A program made the translations under genes and the position numbers. Below the pieces are notes generated by a model. The model was not told the origin of the DNA. It did not search any database and was given only the letters and a program-made list of their open reading frames with translations. From Paenalcaligenes sp035302345 (GTDB lineage Bacteria; Pseudomonadota; Gammaproteobacteria; Burkholderiales; Burkholderiaceae_B), in contig DATGSS010000011.1 of NCBI GenBank assembly GCA_035302345.1, positions 1 to 50,875 on the forward strand: DNA of 50,875 bases. The letters are read 5' to 3'. Below are positions 1 through 7,229 of the stretch, piece after piece (within the stretch, counting starts at the first letter, position 1; each line of letters opens with the position of its first letter).

Positions 1-1407
1 GTGACTACGCGCTGTCCTGCATCGCGTATTTCAGAAATGTTGCTCAATCCTGGCAAAGAATACACCCGCGATGGTTCTACCATGGTTTATCCCGATGTGC
101 ATATGATTTATGCTGCGGGCAATAATTTTGTTCACCACCAACAAAACACGAATGAATTGCTCAAGGCCATGGAAAAAGTACACACGGTCGTAGTTCAAGA
201 TCCATGGTGGTGTGCCTCGGCACGTTATGCGGATATTGTATTGCCTGCCAGCTCGCCGTTAGAGCGTGACGATATTTCTTCGGGCGGGACGTATAGCATG
301 GACAAGGTTTACGCCATGCGGCAGGTCATTGAGCCCTATGGCGAGAGCCTGAGCGATTTCGAGATTTTCCGCCGATTAGCAAACAAACTCGGCGTAGAGT
401 TTGGCTTTACCGAGGGCAAGACACTACTGCAACACGTCCAAGATGCCTATGAGATGTCGGATGCCGATTTGTCTTTCGAAGAGTTCTGGGAACAAGGGGT
501 TGCCCATATGGCGGTTCCAGACGAGGCACGTCAATGGGTTCGTCATGGGGATTTTTACAAAGATCCCGAGGCTAATCCTTTGCACACCGAGTCAGGAAAG
601 ATAGAAATCTATTGTGATGCCTTTGCGCGCTTTCAGCCTGAGGGCTTTCCTGCCATCCCCAAGTTTCTCGAGCCTGCAGAGTATTTGGGCAATGCCGAAG
701 AAGGGCAGCTACATGTGGTGAGTCCGCACCCTTATATGCGTTTGCACTCGCAGATGGCCAACGCAAATATTCGCGACATACTCAACGTTCAGGATCGCGA
801 ATTTGTCTTAATCAGTAAAGAGGACGCCGAAGAACGCGGCATCCAGGATGGTGATTTAGTAGAGGTCTATAACGAGCGTGGTGCTTTGATTGGCGGGGCT
901 CGTGTCTCTGACAAAATCATGCCTGGCGTGATCAGCATATTTGAAGGGGCCTGGTTGTCTAAAGATAGTAAAGGCCGTTGTAACAGCGGTGCGGTGAATA
1001 TTTTGACCACCAGTATTCCTAGCTCACACCTGAGCCAAGCTAACAGTGCCAATACTTGTCTGGCGCGGGTGCGTAAATGCACAGATGCCGAGGGCCCAAA
1101 CCGTGCTTACGAGCCACCACAGATACTCGATCGGGATGCGGTAGATACTGAAATTGATATTGCCGCTATGGGGCTGGTGGGACGTGCGGCCAAGGCGCGT
1201 GAAGTAGCAGTGCAGGATATGACCCCTGGTGAGCGTTTGTTTTACGAGCGTTGTACATTGTGTCACGTCGCGCGTGAACCATCGGATCATACCTTTAGAC
1301 AGTGGCAGGGGATTACAGAAAGTATGTTCCCACGCGCTGGTTTAGATGCTGATCAGCAAAAACTAGTACTTGATTTCTTGGCCGAGCACGCCAAGGATGC
1401 ACAGTAA
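1..1407 (+). CDS. TorA/DMSO-reductase-type molybdoenzyme with C-terminal haem c domain (5'-truncated)
   Basis: This is the C-terminal 468 residues of a molybdopterin-guanine-dinucleotide S-/N-oxide reductase of the TorA/DorA/BisC family, which reduces substrates such as TMAO or DMSO in the periplasm. The alignment with TorA is recognisable by eye: AGNNFVHHQ, ARYADIVLPA, ERDDI, the SPHPYMRLHSQ segment and the C-terminal cofactor-binding domain with DGDLVEVYNERG. Full-length family members are about 800-850 residues, so the gene begins upstream of the window and the GTG at base 1 is only an internal codon. Unusually, after the reductase domain a further segment holds CTLCH (residues 418-422), a c-type haem site, with Met442 as a possible sixth ligand. 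That tail resembles the C-terminal monohaem domain of TorC. A rho-independent terminator follows the stop codon. The exact substrate cannot be read from the sequence. Confidence 0.88.
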   Translation: MTTRCPASRISEMLLNPGKEYTRDGSTMVYPDVHMIYAAGNNFVHHQQNTNELLKAMEKVHTVVVQDPWWCASARYADIVLPASSPLERDDISSGGTYSMDKVYAMRQVIEPYGESLSDFEIFRRLANKLGVEFGFTEGKTLLQHVQDAYEMSDADLSFEEFWEQGVAHMAVPDEARQWVRHGDFYKDPEANPLHTESGKIEIYCDAFARFQPEGFPAIPKFLEPAEYLGNAEEGQLHVVSPHPYMRLHSQMANANIRDILNVQDREFVLISKEDAEERGIQDGDLVEVYNERGALIGGARVSDKIMPGVISIFEGAWLSKDSKGRCNSGAVNILTTSIPSSHLSQANSANTCLARVRKCTDAEGPNRAYEPPQILDRDAVDTEIDIAAMGLVGRAAKAREVAVQDMTPGERLFYERCTLCHVAREPSDHTFRQWQGITESMFPRAGLDADQQKLVLDFLAEHAKDAQ

Positions 1408-1429
1408 TAAAACAAAAACTAAACTTGTG

Positions 1430-1458
1430 CCCACCGTTTATGGACGGTGGGTTTTTTT
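1430..1458 (+). terminator. Rho-independent terminator of the molybdoenzyme gene
   Basis: An 8-bp perfect stem (CCCACCGT paired with ACGGTGGG) with a 6-nt loop is followed by seven T residues. It starts 22 bases after the stop codon of the upstream gene. Confidence 0.9.
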
Positions 1459-1574
1459 ATTTTTATTTAACTGATCCTATAGAGATAAAGCAAGATAAGG
1501 CTGTTGGGCGGGTAGTTTTAAAGTCAGTTATGTATATGTGCAGACAACAGAGATAATGAATAAGCAATAAATAT

Positions 1575-1602
1575 AAAAAAGCCCTATCTAAATAGATAGG
1601 GC
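1575..1602 (-). terminator. Terminator downstream of tRNA-Asn
   Basis: A GCCCTATC/GATAGGGC stem at 1581-1602 lies 12 bases 3' of the tRNA on the minus strand. It is followed on that strand by a run of six T residues. The plus strand also has a T run at 1603-1607, so the element could work in both directions. Confidence 0.82.
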
Positions 1603-1614
1603 TTTTTAGAATTT

Positions 1615-1690
1615 TGGCTCCCCGAGCAGGGCTCGAACCTGCGACCTGCGGATTAACAGTCCGTCGCTCTACCGACTGAGCTATCGGGGA
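1615..1690 (-). tRNA. tRNA-Asn (anticodon GTT)
   Basis: On the minus strand a 76-nt sequence folds as a complete cloverleaf. The acceptor arms TCCCCGA and TCGGGGA pair, the anticodon loop reads CTGTTAA with GTT as anticodon, the T arm contains GGTTCGAGCC, and the CCA end is encoded at 1617-1615. A terminator follows it. No integrase or attachment duplication is visible beside it. Confidence 0.97.
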
Positions 1691-2040
1691 ATAAAAAGTA
1701 AATTATAAGCTGTTTTTTCTAAGATTGCAAGTGCCACCCTGGGGCGTCCTAGCAAAACCACCGATATGCGAGTGGGGCTAACGCACTCATTTGCGATGGC
1801 CGTTTTCTTAAAAAAGAAAGTCTAGCAATTAGGAACAATTATATCAAGGTTATGATCTGGGAAATCGTAAAATTGTTGTTTAAATGCTGTTTAGTGTAGA
1901 TGAAGGCACTAAGCAAAACCCAACACAAAAATAATGTTTTAGTTTCAAACTACTTTTTCTGGTGCTAGGATTATAGGTTGGTAGCTATCAGACTTGTTAG
2001 CGTTTGTAGCAGTAACCTCGCGGGGGCACGATAGTTTAAT
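1691..2040. other. Intergenic region between tRNA-Asn and the CbiM-like gene, with a long imperfect inverted repeat
   Basis: No convincing gene is present in these 350 bases. The only structure I see is an imperfect inverted repeat. The arm CCACCGATATGCGAGTG at 1758-1774 nearly matches the reverse complement of CACTCATTTGCGATGG at 1784-1799, giving a hairpin of about 42 nt. It is followed by CCGTTTTCTT. I looked for a cobalamin riboswitch B12 box, because CbiM-like genes can have one, and did not find it. The rest is AT-rich and presumably holds the promoters of tRNA-Asn (minus) and the next gene (plus). Confidence 0.4.
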
Positions 2041-2688
2041 ATGGCGTTGGTTTTACAAACAGTTTTTATAGCGGCTTGTGCAGCGATTTATCGGTTGGCG
2101 GTGACCAATCTAGATTTTCGCTCGTTATTCAAGCGTCCCGAGGTACGCCAGCAGGTGATTGCATGTATTTTAATGCTGGTATTCCTGTGGATCTTGAAAA
2201 CCGGTATACAGCCCGGTTTGGACGTCCATTTTTTGGGCTTGACCGCAGTGACTTTGATGCTAGGTTGGCGACTTAGTATCGTAGTGGCGCCGATAGCTTT
2301 ATTGCTGTTGACGCTATTTGGTGTGTATCCATGGCAGGACTTTGGGGTAAATCTTTTCCTTGGAATGCTCGTGCCGATTTGCTTTACATATTTGGTCTTT
2401 CTGCTTACATATAGTTACCTTAGTCGTCACCTTTTTGTGTATATATTTATAGCTGGTTTTTTTAATGCAGCCCTGACTATAGCTGCGCAGATGTTTAGTT
2501 TTTCTGTCTACTACAAGCTAGTAGGGGCTTTCCCATGGCATGTAGTGGTTAATGATTATTTTGCTATAGTGCTCTTGATGTTATTTCCCGAGGGGGTACT
2601 AAATGGCATGTGTATTGCCGGTTTGGTGATGTATAAACCAACCTGGGTCACGACTTTTTTGGATCGTGATTACTTGCACGGCAAATAA
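2041..2688 (+). CDS. CbiM-like energy-coupling-factor transporter permease
   Basis: This 215-residue, highly hydrophobic protein has about six membrane segments. It resembles the proteobacterial branch of the CbiM family, whose members are substrate-specific membrane components of cobalt/nickel ECF transporters. Recognisable parts are the GLDVHFLGLTAVTLMLGW segment near residues 58-76 and the C-terminal LFPEGVLNGM (residues 181-190). The N-terminal MHIPDG-type metal-binding start of classical CbiM is missing, so metal transport is not assured. An in-frame TAG at 2032-2034 fixes ATG 2041 as the earliest start. No ATPase (CbiO) or CbiQ partner lies nearby, so the gene appears to stand alone. 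Confidence 0.7.
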   Translation: MALVLQTVFIAACAAIYRLAVTNLDFRSLFKRPEVRQQVIACILMLVFLWILKTGIQPGLDVHFLGLTAVTLMLGWRLSIVVAPIALLLLTLFGVYPWQDFGVNLFLGMLVPICFTYLVFLLTYSYLSRHLFVYIFIAGFFNAALTIAAQMFSFSVYYKLVGAFPWHVVVNDYFAIVLLMLFPEGVLNGMCIAGLVMYKPTWVTTFLDRDYLHGK

Positions 2689-2735
2689 ATAGTCATTCAG
2701 GGTGTTCGGCGGTAAACGCATTCAAAGTGGACTTT

Positions 2736-3602
2736 TTATAGCATGTTCAAAGGTATTTTCAGGTAACGTGTCTGATTATTTTCGGGCTCAGGTAGTTCAC
2801 CTGCACGGATATTGACTTGTAACGATGGCAGTAATAATCGTGGCATTGCCAAGGTCGCATCACGTTTTTCGCGCACAGACACAAATTCTTCCTGACTAAT
2901 TCCTTCACGTACGTGAATATTATGCCACTTTTGTGCACCAACTGTACTTTTTGGGCTAGGCTTACGATGTTGTGGAGGATAATCGTGACACATATATAGA
3001 ACAGTGTCATCGGGGAATTGGTAAATCTTTTGGATAGATTGATACAAGGTTTTGGCATCACCGCCAGGGAAATCACAGCGTGCAGTACCGACATCTGGCT
3101 GAAACAAGGTGTCACCTACAAAAACACCTGCGCCGTGGACGTGATACGCCATATCTGCGGGGGTGTGGCCAGGCACGTGCAATACATCGACCGGGATAGT
3201 ACCAATGAAAAACCGCTCGCCTGCATTTAACAAGCGGTCAAAGGGCCGACCATCTATTTGCACCTCATTTCCGAGGTTGTAAATTTTTTTAAAGGTGGAC
3301 TGCACAGTAGTGATAGGTGCGCCTATGGCGGTTTGTCCTCCTAGTTGCTCTTTTAACCATGCGGATGCTGATAAATGGTCAGCGTGCGCATGTGTTTCTA
3401 ATATCCATTGCAGTTTTAGATTGTGTTTTTTTATGTAATCAACAATTTTTTCTGCTGAGGTTGTGCTAATACGAGCCGCATTTGGCTCGTAATCTAGTAC
3501 TGAATCAATCACCGCGCATTCAGCCTCTGTGGGTGAATGCACGATATAAGAATATGTTGAAGTATAAGAATCTAGGAAAGGAATGACTTGAATTTTATCC
3601 AT
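2736..3602 (-). CDS. Persulfide dioxygenase-like metallo-beta-lactamase-fold hydrolase (Blh/ETHE1 type)
   Basis: This 288-residue cytoplasmic protein has the metallo-beta-lactamase fold of the ETHE1/Blh group, which oxidises persulfides such as glutathione persulfide to sulfite. The metal ligands are visible: HAHADH at residues 71-76, His146 in GHTPADM, Asp164 in GDTLF and His206 in CHDYPP. The C-terminal part (KWHNIHVREGISQEEF) is typical of the Blh proteins encoded beside BigR regulators. The gene is divergent from an ArsR-type regulator 68 bp away, which has the cysteine pair of persulfide sensors. This context supports a role in hydrogen sulfide/persulfide detoxification. The sulfite exporter gene often present in such operons is not seen here. 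Confidence 0.85.
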   Translation of the reverse strand: MDKIQVIPFLDSYTSTYSYIVHSPTEAECAVIDSVLDYEPNAARISTTSAEKIVDYIKKHNLKLQWILETHAHADHLSASAWLKEQLGGQTAIGAPITTVQSTFKKIYNLGNEVQIDGRPFDRLLNAGERFFIGTIPVDVLHVPGHTPADMAYHVHGAGVFVGDTLFQPDVGTARCDFPGGDAKTLYQSIQKIYQFPDDTVLYMCHDYPPQHRKPSPKSTVGAQKWHNIHVREGISQEEFVSVREKRDATLAMPRLLLPSLQVNIRAGELPEPENNQTRYLKIPLNML

Positions 3603-3638
3603 GTGGGCACACCTTTGAATGATTACACAAATACTGAT

Positions 3639-3660
3639 GATATATTGTTTTATATAATGA
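3639..3660. promoter_or_regulatory. Candidate BigR-type operator/promoter in the divergent intergenic region
   Basis: Between the dioxygenase and regulator genes is an AT-rich imperfect dyad, with GATATATTG and TATATAATG arms around TTTT. BigR-family repressors are known to bind AT-rich imperfect dyads overlapping the -10 region. The position fits, but the symmetry is poor. Confidence 0.35.
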
Positions 3661-3670
3661 ATCCAGGGCT

Positions 3671-4024
3671 ATGACTACCATGACAATGATTGACAGCGCT
3701 GAATTTTTACAAGTGCAAGGGTTAAAAGAGGTTGCACAAGAGGCCTCGACCTTGCTTAGCCGATTAGCCAACCCTGATCGGCTGATGATTTTATGTTTGC
3801 TCGTAGGCGGCGAGAAAAATGTGACGGAAATTGGTAAAGAGGGCGGCATACAGCAGCCCACTTTATCGCAGCAGTTAACTGTATTACGCAAAGATGGTTT
3901 GGTAGCCACTCGGCGCGACGGTAAATATGTGTATTATCGCATTGGCAGTCCCGATGTACTGCGTATTATGCGAACAATGCATGATATTTTCTGCAAAGAT
4001 GCGAAAGCACAAACTGCCAAGTAA
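3671..4024 (+). CDS. ArsR-family persulfide-responsive repressor (BigR/SqrR/YgaV type)
   Basis: This 117-residue winged-helix regulator has the ArsR core: LANPDRLMILCLL, the recognition helix QQPTLSQQLTVLRKDGLV, and the wing RRDGKYVYYRI. It has exactly two cysteines, Cys42 and Cys108. They sit where BigR, SqrR and YgaV have the pair that forms a disulfide or polysulfide bridge when reactive sulfur is present, releasing DNA. It is divergent from a persulfide dioxygenase gene, so it most likely represses that gene and itself until sulfide stress. Three ATG codons lie in frame near the start (3671, 3680, 3686) and none has a strong ribosome-binding site, so the start is uncertain by up to five residues. 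Confidence 0.87.
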   Translation: MTTMTMIDSAEFLQVQGLKEVAQEASTLLSRLANPDRLMILCLLVGGEKNVTEIGKEGGIQQPTLSQQLTVLRKDGLVATRRDGKYVYYRIGSPDVLRIMRTMHDIFCKDAKAQTAK

Positions 4025-4038
4025 ATACCGTCGGTATT
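4024..4038. repeat. Perfect 15-bp palindrome at the end of the BigR-type gene
   Basis: AATACCG-T-CGGTATT overlaps the last base of the stop codon of the upstream gene and lies between convergent genes. It has no T run, so it is a weak terminator candidate at best. Confidence 0.45.
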
Positions 4039-4068
4039 AATGGGCGTGTGCCAAAATTCAAATAATAA

Positions 4069-4500
4069 TTAATTTAAATGAGTATCCCCTTGGTTTTTTT
4101 CCGAGGGCTGCATTTTTAAAAGGCTCATTAAAATACCGCATCCCGAGGTATCACCATCGTGCACGCAGACATGTTGCAGCTCTTTTAGCTGTTGGCGCAG
4201 ATGAGCTAACTCTTTTAGTCGTACATCTACATGGCCCAAATGCGCGTTGATGACGGCTGTAACAGGTTCGCAATTACCGCCTGGCGCATCTAAATAAAAC
4301 AATAAACTACGTATTTCATCATGAGTCATATCCAAACTGCGACAATTACGGATAAAACGCAAACGCTCAACGTGTAGTGCTGTATAAATGCGGTAATTGC
4401 TCTCGCTGCGCGAAGGGGCGGGTAATAACTGTACGCGCTCGTAATAGCGGATGGTTTCTACAGGAATTCCAGTTTTTTCCGACAGTACGCCTATTTTCAT
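4069..4500 (-). CDS. cadR: MerR-family Cd(II)/Pb(II)-responsive regulator CadR
   Basis: This 143-residue MerR-type activator has the N-terminal helix-turn-helix (MKIGVLSEKTGIPVETIRYYE), a long dimerisation helix, and three metal-binding cysteines. These are Cys77 (GGNCEP), Cys112 (VCVHD) and Cys121 (SGCGIL), the pattern of CadR/PbrR proteins that bind Cd, Pb or Zn. It is divergent from a P1B-type ATPase gene. A textbook MerR operator with a long spacer lies in front of that gene, so it should control metal efflux. Its start codon is 258 bp from that of cadA, longer than usual for this pair, and the intervening DNA holds extra structure. Confidence 0.9.
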   Translation of the reverse strand: MKIGVLSEKTGIPVETIRYYERVQLLPAPSRSESNYRIYTALHVERLRFIRNCRSLDMTHDEIRSLLFYLDAPGGNCEPVTAVINAHLGHVDVRLKELAHLRQQLKELQHVCVHDGDTSGCGILMSLLKMQPSEKNQGDTHLN

Positions 4501-4520
4501 TACCTAGCCTATGTTTGATG

Positions 4521-4537
4521 CTGACAGGACATGTCAG
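4521..4537. repeat. Inverted repeat CTGACA-N5-TGTCAG upstream of cadR
   Basis: Two perfect 6-bp arms are separated by GGACA, 21 bp before the cadR start codon. It could be an operator or simply chance. It differs from the CadR operator at 4682-4702. Confidence 0.4.
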
Positions 4538-4578
4538 TACGTTTCTTTGGCATGAGTTGTATTTCATGCGCCCACTGC

Positions 4579-4604
4579 TGGCCTCATTATGAGGCCATTT
4601 TTTT
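4579..4604 (+). terminator. Terminator-like hairpin in the cadR-cadA intergenic region
   Basis: An 8-bp perfect stem (TGGCCTCA paired with TGAGGCCA) with a TTA loop is followed by seven T residues on the plus strand. No plus-strand gene obviously ends here. The convergent regulator gene stops 555 bp upstream with cadR in between on the other strand. It may end an unrecognised short transcript, or insulate cadA from antisense transcription through cadR. Confidence 0.7.
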
Positions 4605-4678
4605 ATGTCCTCTGTTTTTATTTTATCTTAATAAGTCTTTTGTAGGGGCTGTTTTGTATTCGACTTTATACGTAGTCC

Positions 4679-4711
4679 TTGACCCTGTAGCCACTATAGG
4701 GTGTTCACTAT
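4679..4711 (+). promoter_or_regulatory. CadR-dependent (MerR-type) promoter/operator of cadA
   Basis: A TTGACC -35 hexamer at 4679-4684 overlaps a dyad with 9-bp arms, ACCCTGTAG (4682-4690) and CTATAGGGT (4694-4702), separated by 3 bp. The -10 is the weak TTCACT/CACTAT near 4704-4711, giving a spacer of 19 bp or more. This is the arrangement of MerR-family promoters, in which the activator untwists the overlong spacer when metal binds. Confidence 0.85.
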
Positions 4712-4758
4712 AGCTATTAGTCACAAAAAACATATTCATTAGATAGTGGACTTTATTT

Positions 4759-7077
4759 ATGAATGCCTCTTTTGATCCGCACCGCAGTGATTCTATCGGC
4801 TCTGTGGCCACTGTTGACCCAACGACAAGCTCTGATCCAAAGACCAGCGCTGATCCAGCGACTAATGAAATCCAGGCCAACAAAGAGCACAGCCAATGGT
4901 ATATCGAAGAAATGGATTGCCCCACGGAAGAGGGGCTGATTCGCAAACGATTGGGGCAGTTTGACGGTATTGAACAGCTGGATTTCCAGTTGATGCAGCG
5001 CAAATTAACTGTAATTCATAGGGTAGATTTAGGTGCAGAAATAGAGTCGGCTTTGCGGGAGTTGGGTTTTAATCCTGTATCAGCACATCAGGCCAGGCAT
5101 CATGTGCCTCATGAGCATGAGCATGGGCATGATCACGGGCACGTGCATGGTCCTACGCGAGGGGTTGACACAGAAAATAGGCATAAAAAACAGCTTTATC
5201 GCATTGCCGCTGCGGTGGTTTTTGCTCTGATTGCAGAGTTAGGCAGTTGGTGGTCAGGCTCGCATACGGTATGGTTTGTGCTTTCTCTGGTGGCTATTTT
5301 CTTGTCCGGTCTGCAGGTGTATAAAAAAGGCTGGATTGCTCTTAAAAACCGTAATCTAAATATCAATGCGTTAATGAGTATTGCGGTAACAGGGGCTTTG
5401 TTGATTGGGGAATGGCCAGAGGCAGCGATGGTCATGTCTTTGTTCGCCTTGGCAGAATGGATCGAAGCGCGCTCTTTACTGCGTGCTAGGAATGCAGTCG
5501 AACAGTTGTTATCGATTGCTCCTGATCACGTGGACGTGTGGGATGTGCCTACTGAGCAGTGGCAAAATGTGCTCACCCAAGAGGTTCCGGCAGGCAGTTT
5601 AATACGAGTGCGCCCCGGTGAGCGCATTGGTTTGGACGGTATGATTGAAACCGGGCAGTCTGATGTTAATCAGGCGCCTATTACTGGCGAGAGTGTGGCA
5701 GTTGCCAAAGCCAGTGGTGATACGGTTTTCGCGGGCACCATCAATGGCATGGGTGAGTTACAGGTGCGCACCCAAGGCAGCGCCCAGGACAGTACATTGG
5801 CCCGCATTGCCCAAGCAGTGCAAAATGCTCAAAAAGGGCGTGCTGCCTTAGAACGCTTTGTGGATCGCTTTTCACGAATCTATACACCTATTGTGGTGTT
5901 ACTGGCGGTAGGAATTGCTATTGTGCCTCCCTTGTTTGGCTGGATGGGGTGGTTTGATGCGATTTATAAGGCTCTGGTTTTGCTGGTTATTGCTTGTCCT
6001 TGTGCCTTGGTTATTTCTACCCCCGTAGCGGTAGTTAGTGCATTGGCTGTCGCTGCTCGTCATGGGGTGCTGATTAAGGGTGGTGCCTATATAGAGCGTT
6101 TGCGTCACATGCGTTTTTTAGCATTAGATAAAACAGGGACTTTAACTACGGGTCGGCCCACTTTGTCTGAATATGCAGTGGTGGATACCTTGCAATCAAC
6201 AGATGTTTTATCCATCGCACATTATTTAGCGGCACGCTCTGATCACCCTGCCTCTACGGCGGTGTGTCAGGGGTTAACACCCAATAAATTGGGGTTTCAG
6301 CCTTTGCAAGAGCAAAGTGATCATTTTGAAGCTTTACCCGGGCGCGGGGTGCAATCAGTCGTTGATGGGGTTCATTACAAGCTCGGACAGCTGTTTTGGG
6401 TGCTCGGTATCGAGCAACAAATAGACAATGAGTTACAATGGATACCGCCTGCACTCCGAGAGGCATATGAAAAAGGGCTCCGCGAGGGGGCTTCTTTTGT
6501 CTTTTTGAGTGCTGACGATCAGTTATTGGCCGTGTTTTTACTTCAAGACAGTATAAAAGCACGCGTGGCAGACAGCATACGTGATTTGGCAGCTGAACGG
6601 ATCGAGTTGGCGGTGCTATCAGGCGATGCCCCTGCTGCTGTGGCGCATGTGGGCAAACAGCTAGGGATTCAGCGAATATATGGTGGCTTACTCCCCGAGG
6701 ACAAGCTAACACTCGTCAAACAAGAGCGCGCTCGCCACACTGTCGGAATGGTCGGCGATGGCATTAACGATGCACCCGCGTTGGCCGAGGCAGACATTGG
6801 CTTTGCGATGGGCAGTTTAGGTTCAGATATGGCGATTGAGACCGCCGACATAGCAATTATGAATGATGAACTGGACCAAATCCATTGGGTATTTCGTTTG
6901 TCACGGCGTTTGCATGCGGTACTTGTGCAAAACATCAGTGCCGCTTTGGCCATTAAGGCTGTTTTTTTGATTTGGGCCATATTTGGTGATGCTGCCATGT
7001 GGATGGCTGTTTTCGCAGACGTAGGGGCTAGTTTACTGGTTGTGGCCAACAGCCTGCGTTTGTTGCATCATAAATAA
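4759..7077 (+). CDS. cadA: P1B-type Cd/Zn/Pb-exporting ATPase
   Basis: This 772-residue inner-membrane ATPase exports soft divalent metals from the cytoplasm. In order it has: a low-complexity N-terminus with repeated DPxTS units (residues 20-36); a heavy-metal-associated domain whose motif is MDCPTEE (52-58) with a single cysteine instead of CxxC; a His-rich stretch (114-130); membrane segments; the actuator TGES (309-312); CPC in the ion-binding helix (413-415); the phosphorylation site DKTGT (Asp457); SDHPAS (494-499) in the nucleotide domain; GDGIND (666-671); and Asp754 in the last membrane helix. The CPC plus that final Asp fits the Zn/Cd/Pb subgroup (ZntA/CadA) rather than copper pumps. 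It is controlled by the adjacent cadR through the operator at 4679-4711. Confidence 0.93.
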   Translation: MNASFDPHRSDSIGSVATVDPTTSSDPKTSADPATNEIQANKEHSQWYIEEMDCPTEEGLIRKRLGQFDGIEQLDFQLMQRKLTVIHRVDLGAEIESALRELGFNPVSAHQARHHVPHEHEHGHDHGHVHGPTRGVDTENRHKKQLYRIAAAVVFALIAELGSWWSGSHTVWFVLSLVAIFLSGLQVYKKGWIALKNRNLNINALMSIAVTGALLIGEWPEAAMVMSLFALAEWIEARSLLRARNAVEQLLSIAPDHVDVWDVPTEQWQNVLTQEVPAGSLIRVRPGERIGLDGMIETGQSDVNQAPITGESVAVAKASGDTVFAGTINGMGELQVRTQGSAQDSTLARIAQAVQNAQKGRAALERFVDRFSRIYTPIVVLLAVGIAIVPPLFGWMGWFDAIYKALVLLVIACPCALVISTPVAVVSALAVAARHGVLIKGGAYIERLRHMRFLALDKTGTLTTGRPTLSEYAVVDTLQSTDVLSIAHYLAARSDHPASTAVCQGLTPNKLGFQPLQEQSDHFEALPGRGVQSVVDGVHYKLGQLFWVLGIEQQIDNELQWIPPALREAYEKGLREGASFVFLSADDQLLAVFLLQDSIKARVADSIRDLAAERIELAVLSGDAPAAVAHVGKQLGIQRIYGGLLPEDKLTLVKQERARHTVGMVGDGINDAPALAEADIGFAMGSLGSDMAIETADIAIMNDELDQIHWVFRLSRRLHAVLVQNISAALAIKAVFLIWAIFGDAAMWMAVFADVGASLLVVANSLRLLHHK

Positions 7078-7167
7078 TGTGGTGTGTTTTAAACACCAAT
7101 ATTAAAAAGCTGCATGTCACCTGTTTATTTAGAATTTTTAACATACAAAAAATGAAATTTTAATACT

Positions 7168-7173
7168 TATAAT
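7168..7173 (+). promoter_or_regulatory. Possible -10 element of the SulP gene
   Basis: A perfect TATAAT lies in a strongly AT-rich stretch 57 bp before the SulP start codon. No convincing -35 hexamer is found at the usual spacing. Confidence 0.3.
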
Positions 7174-7229
7174 ATAGTACGGTATTTTTTCGTTTCCTCA
7201 TTCACCTACATTTTAAGCAGCTCAAAAGG

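Noticed and set aside
1024..1290. 88-codon minus-strand frame under the molybdoenzyme C-terminus
   Set aside because: Overlaps the conserved cofactor-binding and haem-binding coding sequence and has no features of its own.
1615..1690. tRNA-Asn as an integration site of a mobile island
   Set aside because: No integrase, no duplicated tRNA end and no mobile genes are visible on either side.
1691..2040. Cobalamin or NiCo riboswitch upstream of the CbiM-like gene
   Set aside because: I searched by eye for a B12 box and for NiCo-type conserved G-rich segments on both strands and found neither. Only an unassigned hairpin is present.
4623..5003. 126-codon minus-strand frame across the cadA promoter and start
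   Set aside because: It covers the MerR-type operator and the cadA 5' end and has no ribosome-binding site or family resemblance. The cadA reading explains the region.
6254..6712. 152-codon open frame antisense to cadA
   Set aside because: It lies fully inside cadA, whose frame has all ATPase motifs, and its translation shows no recognisable domain. Treated as a shadow.
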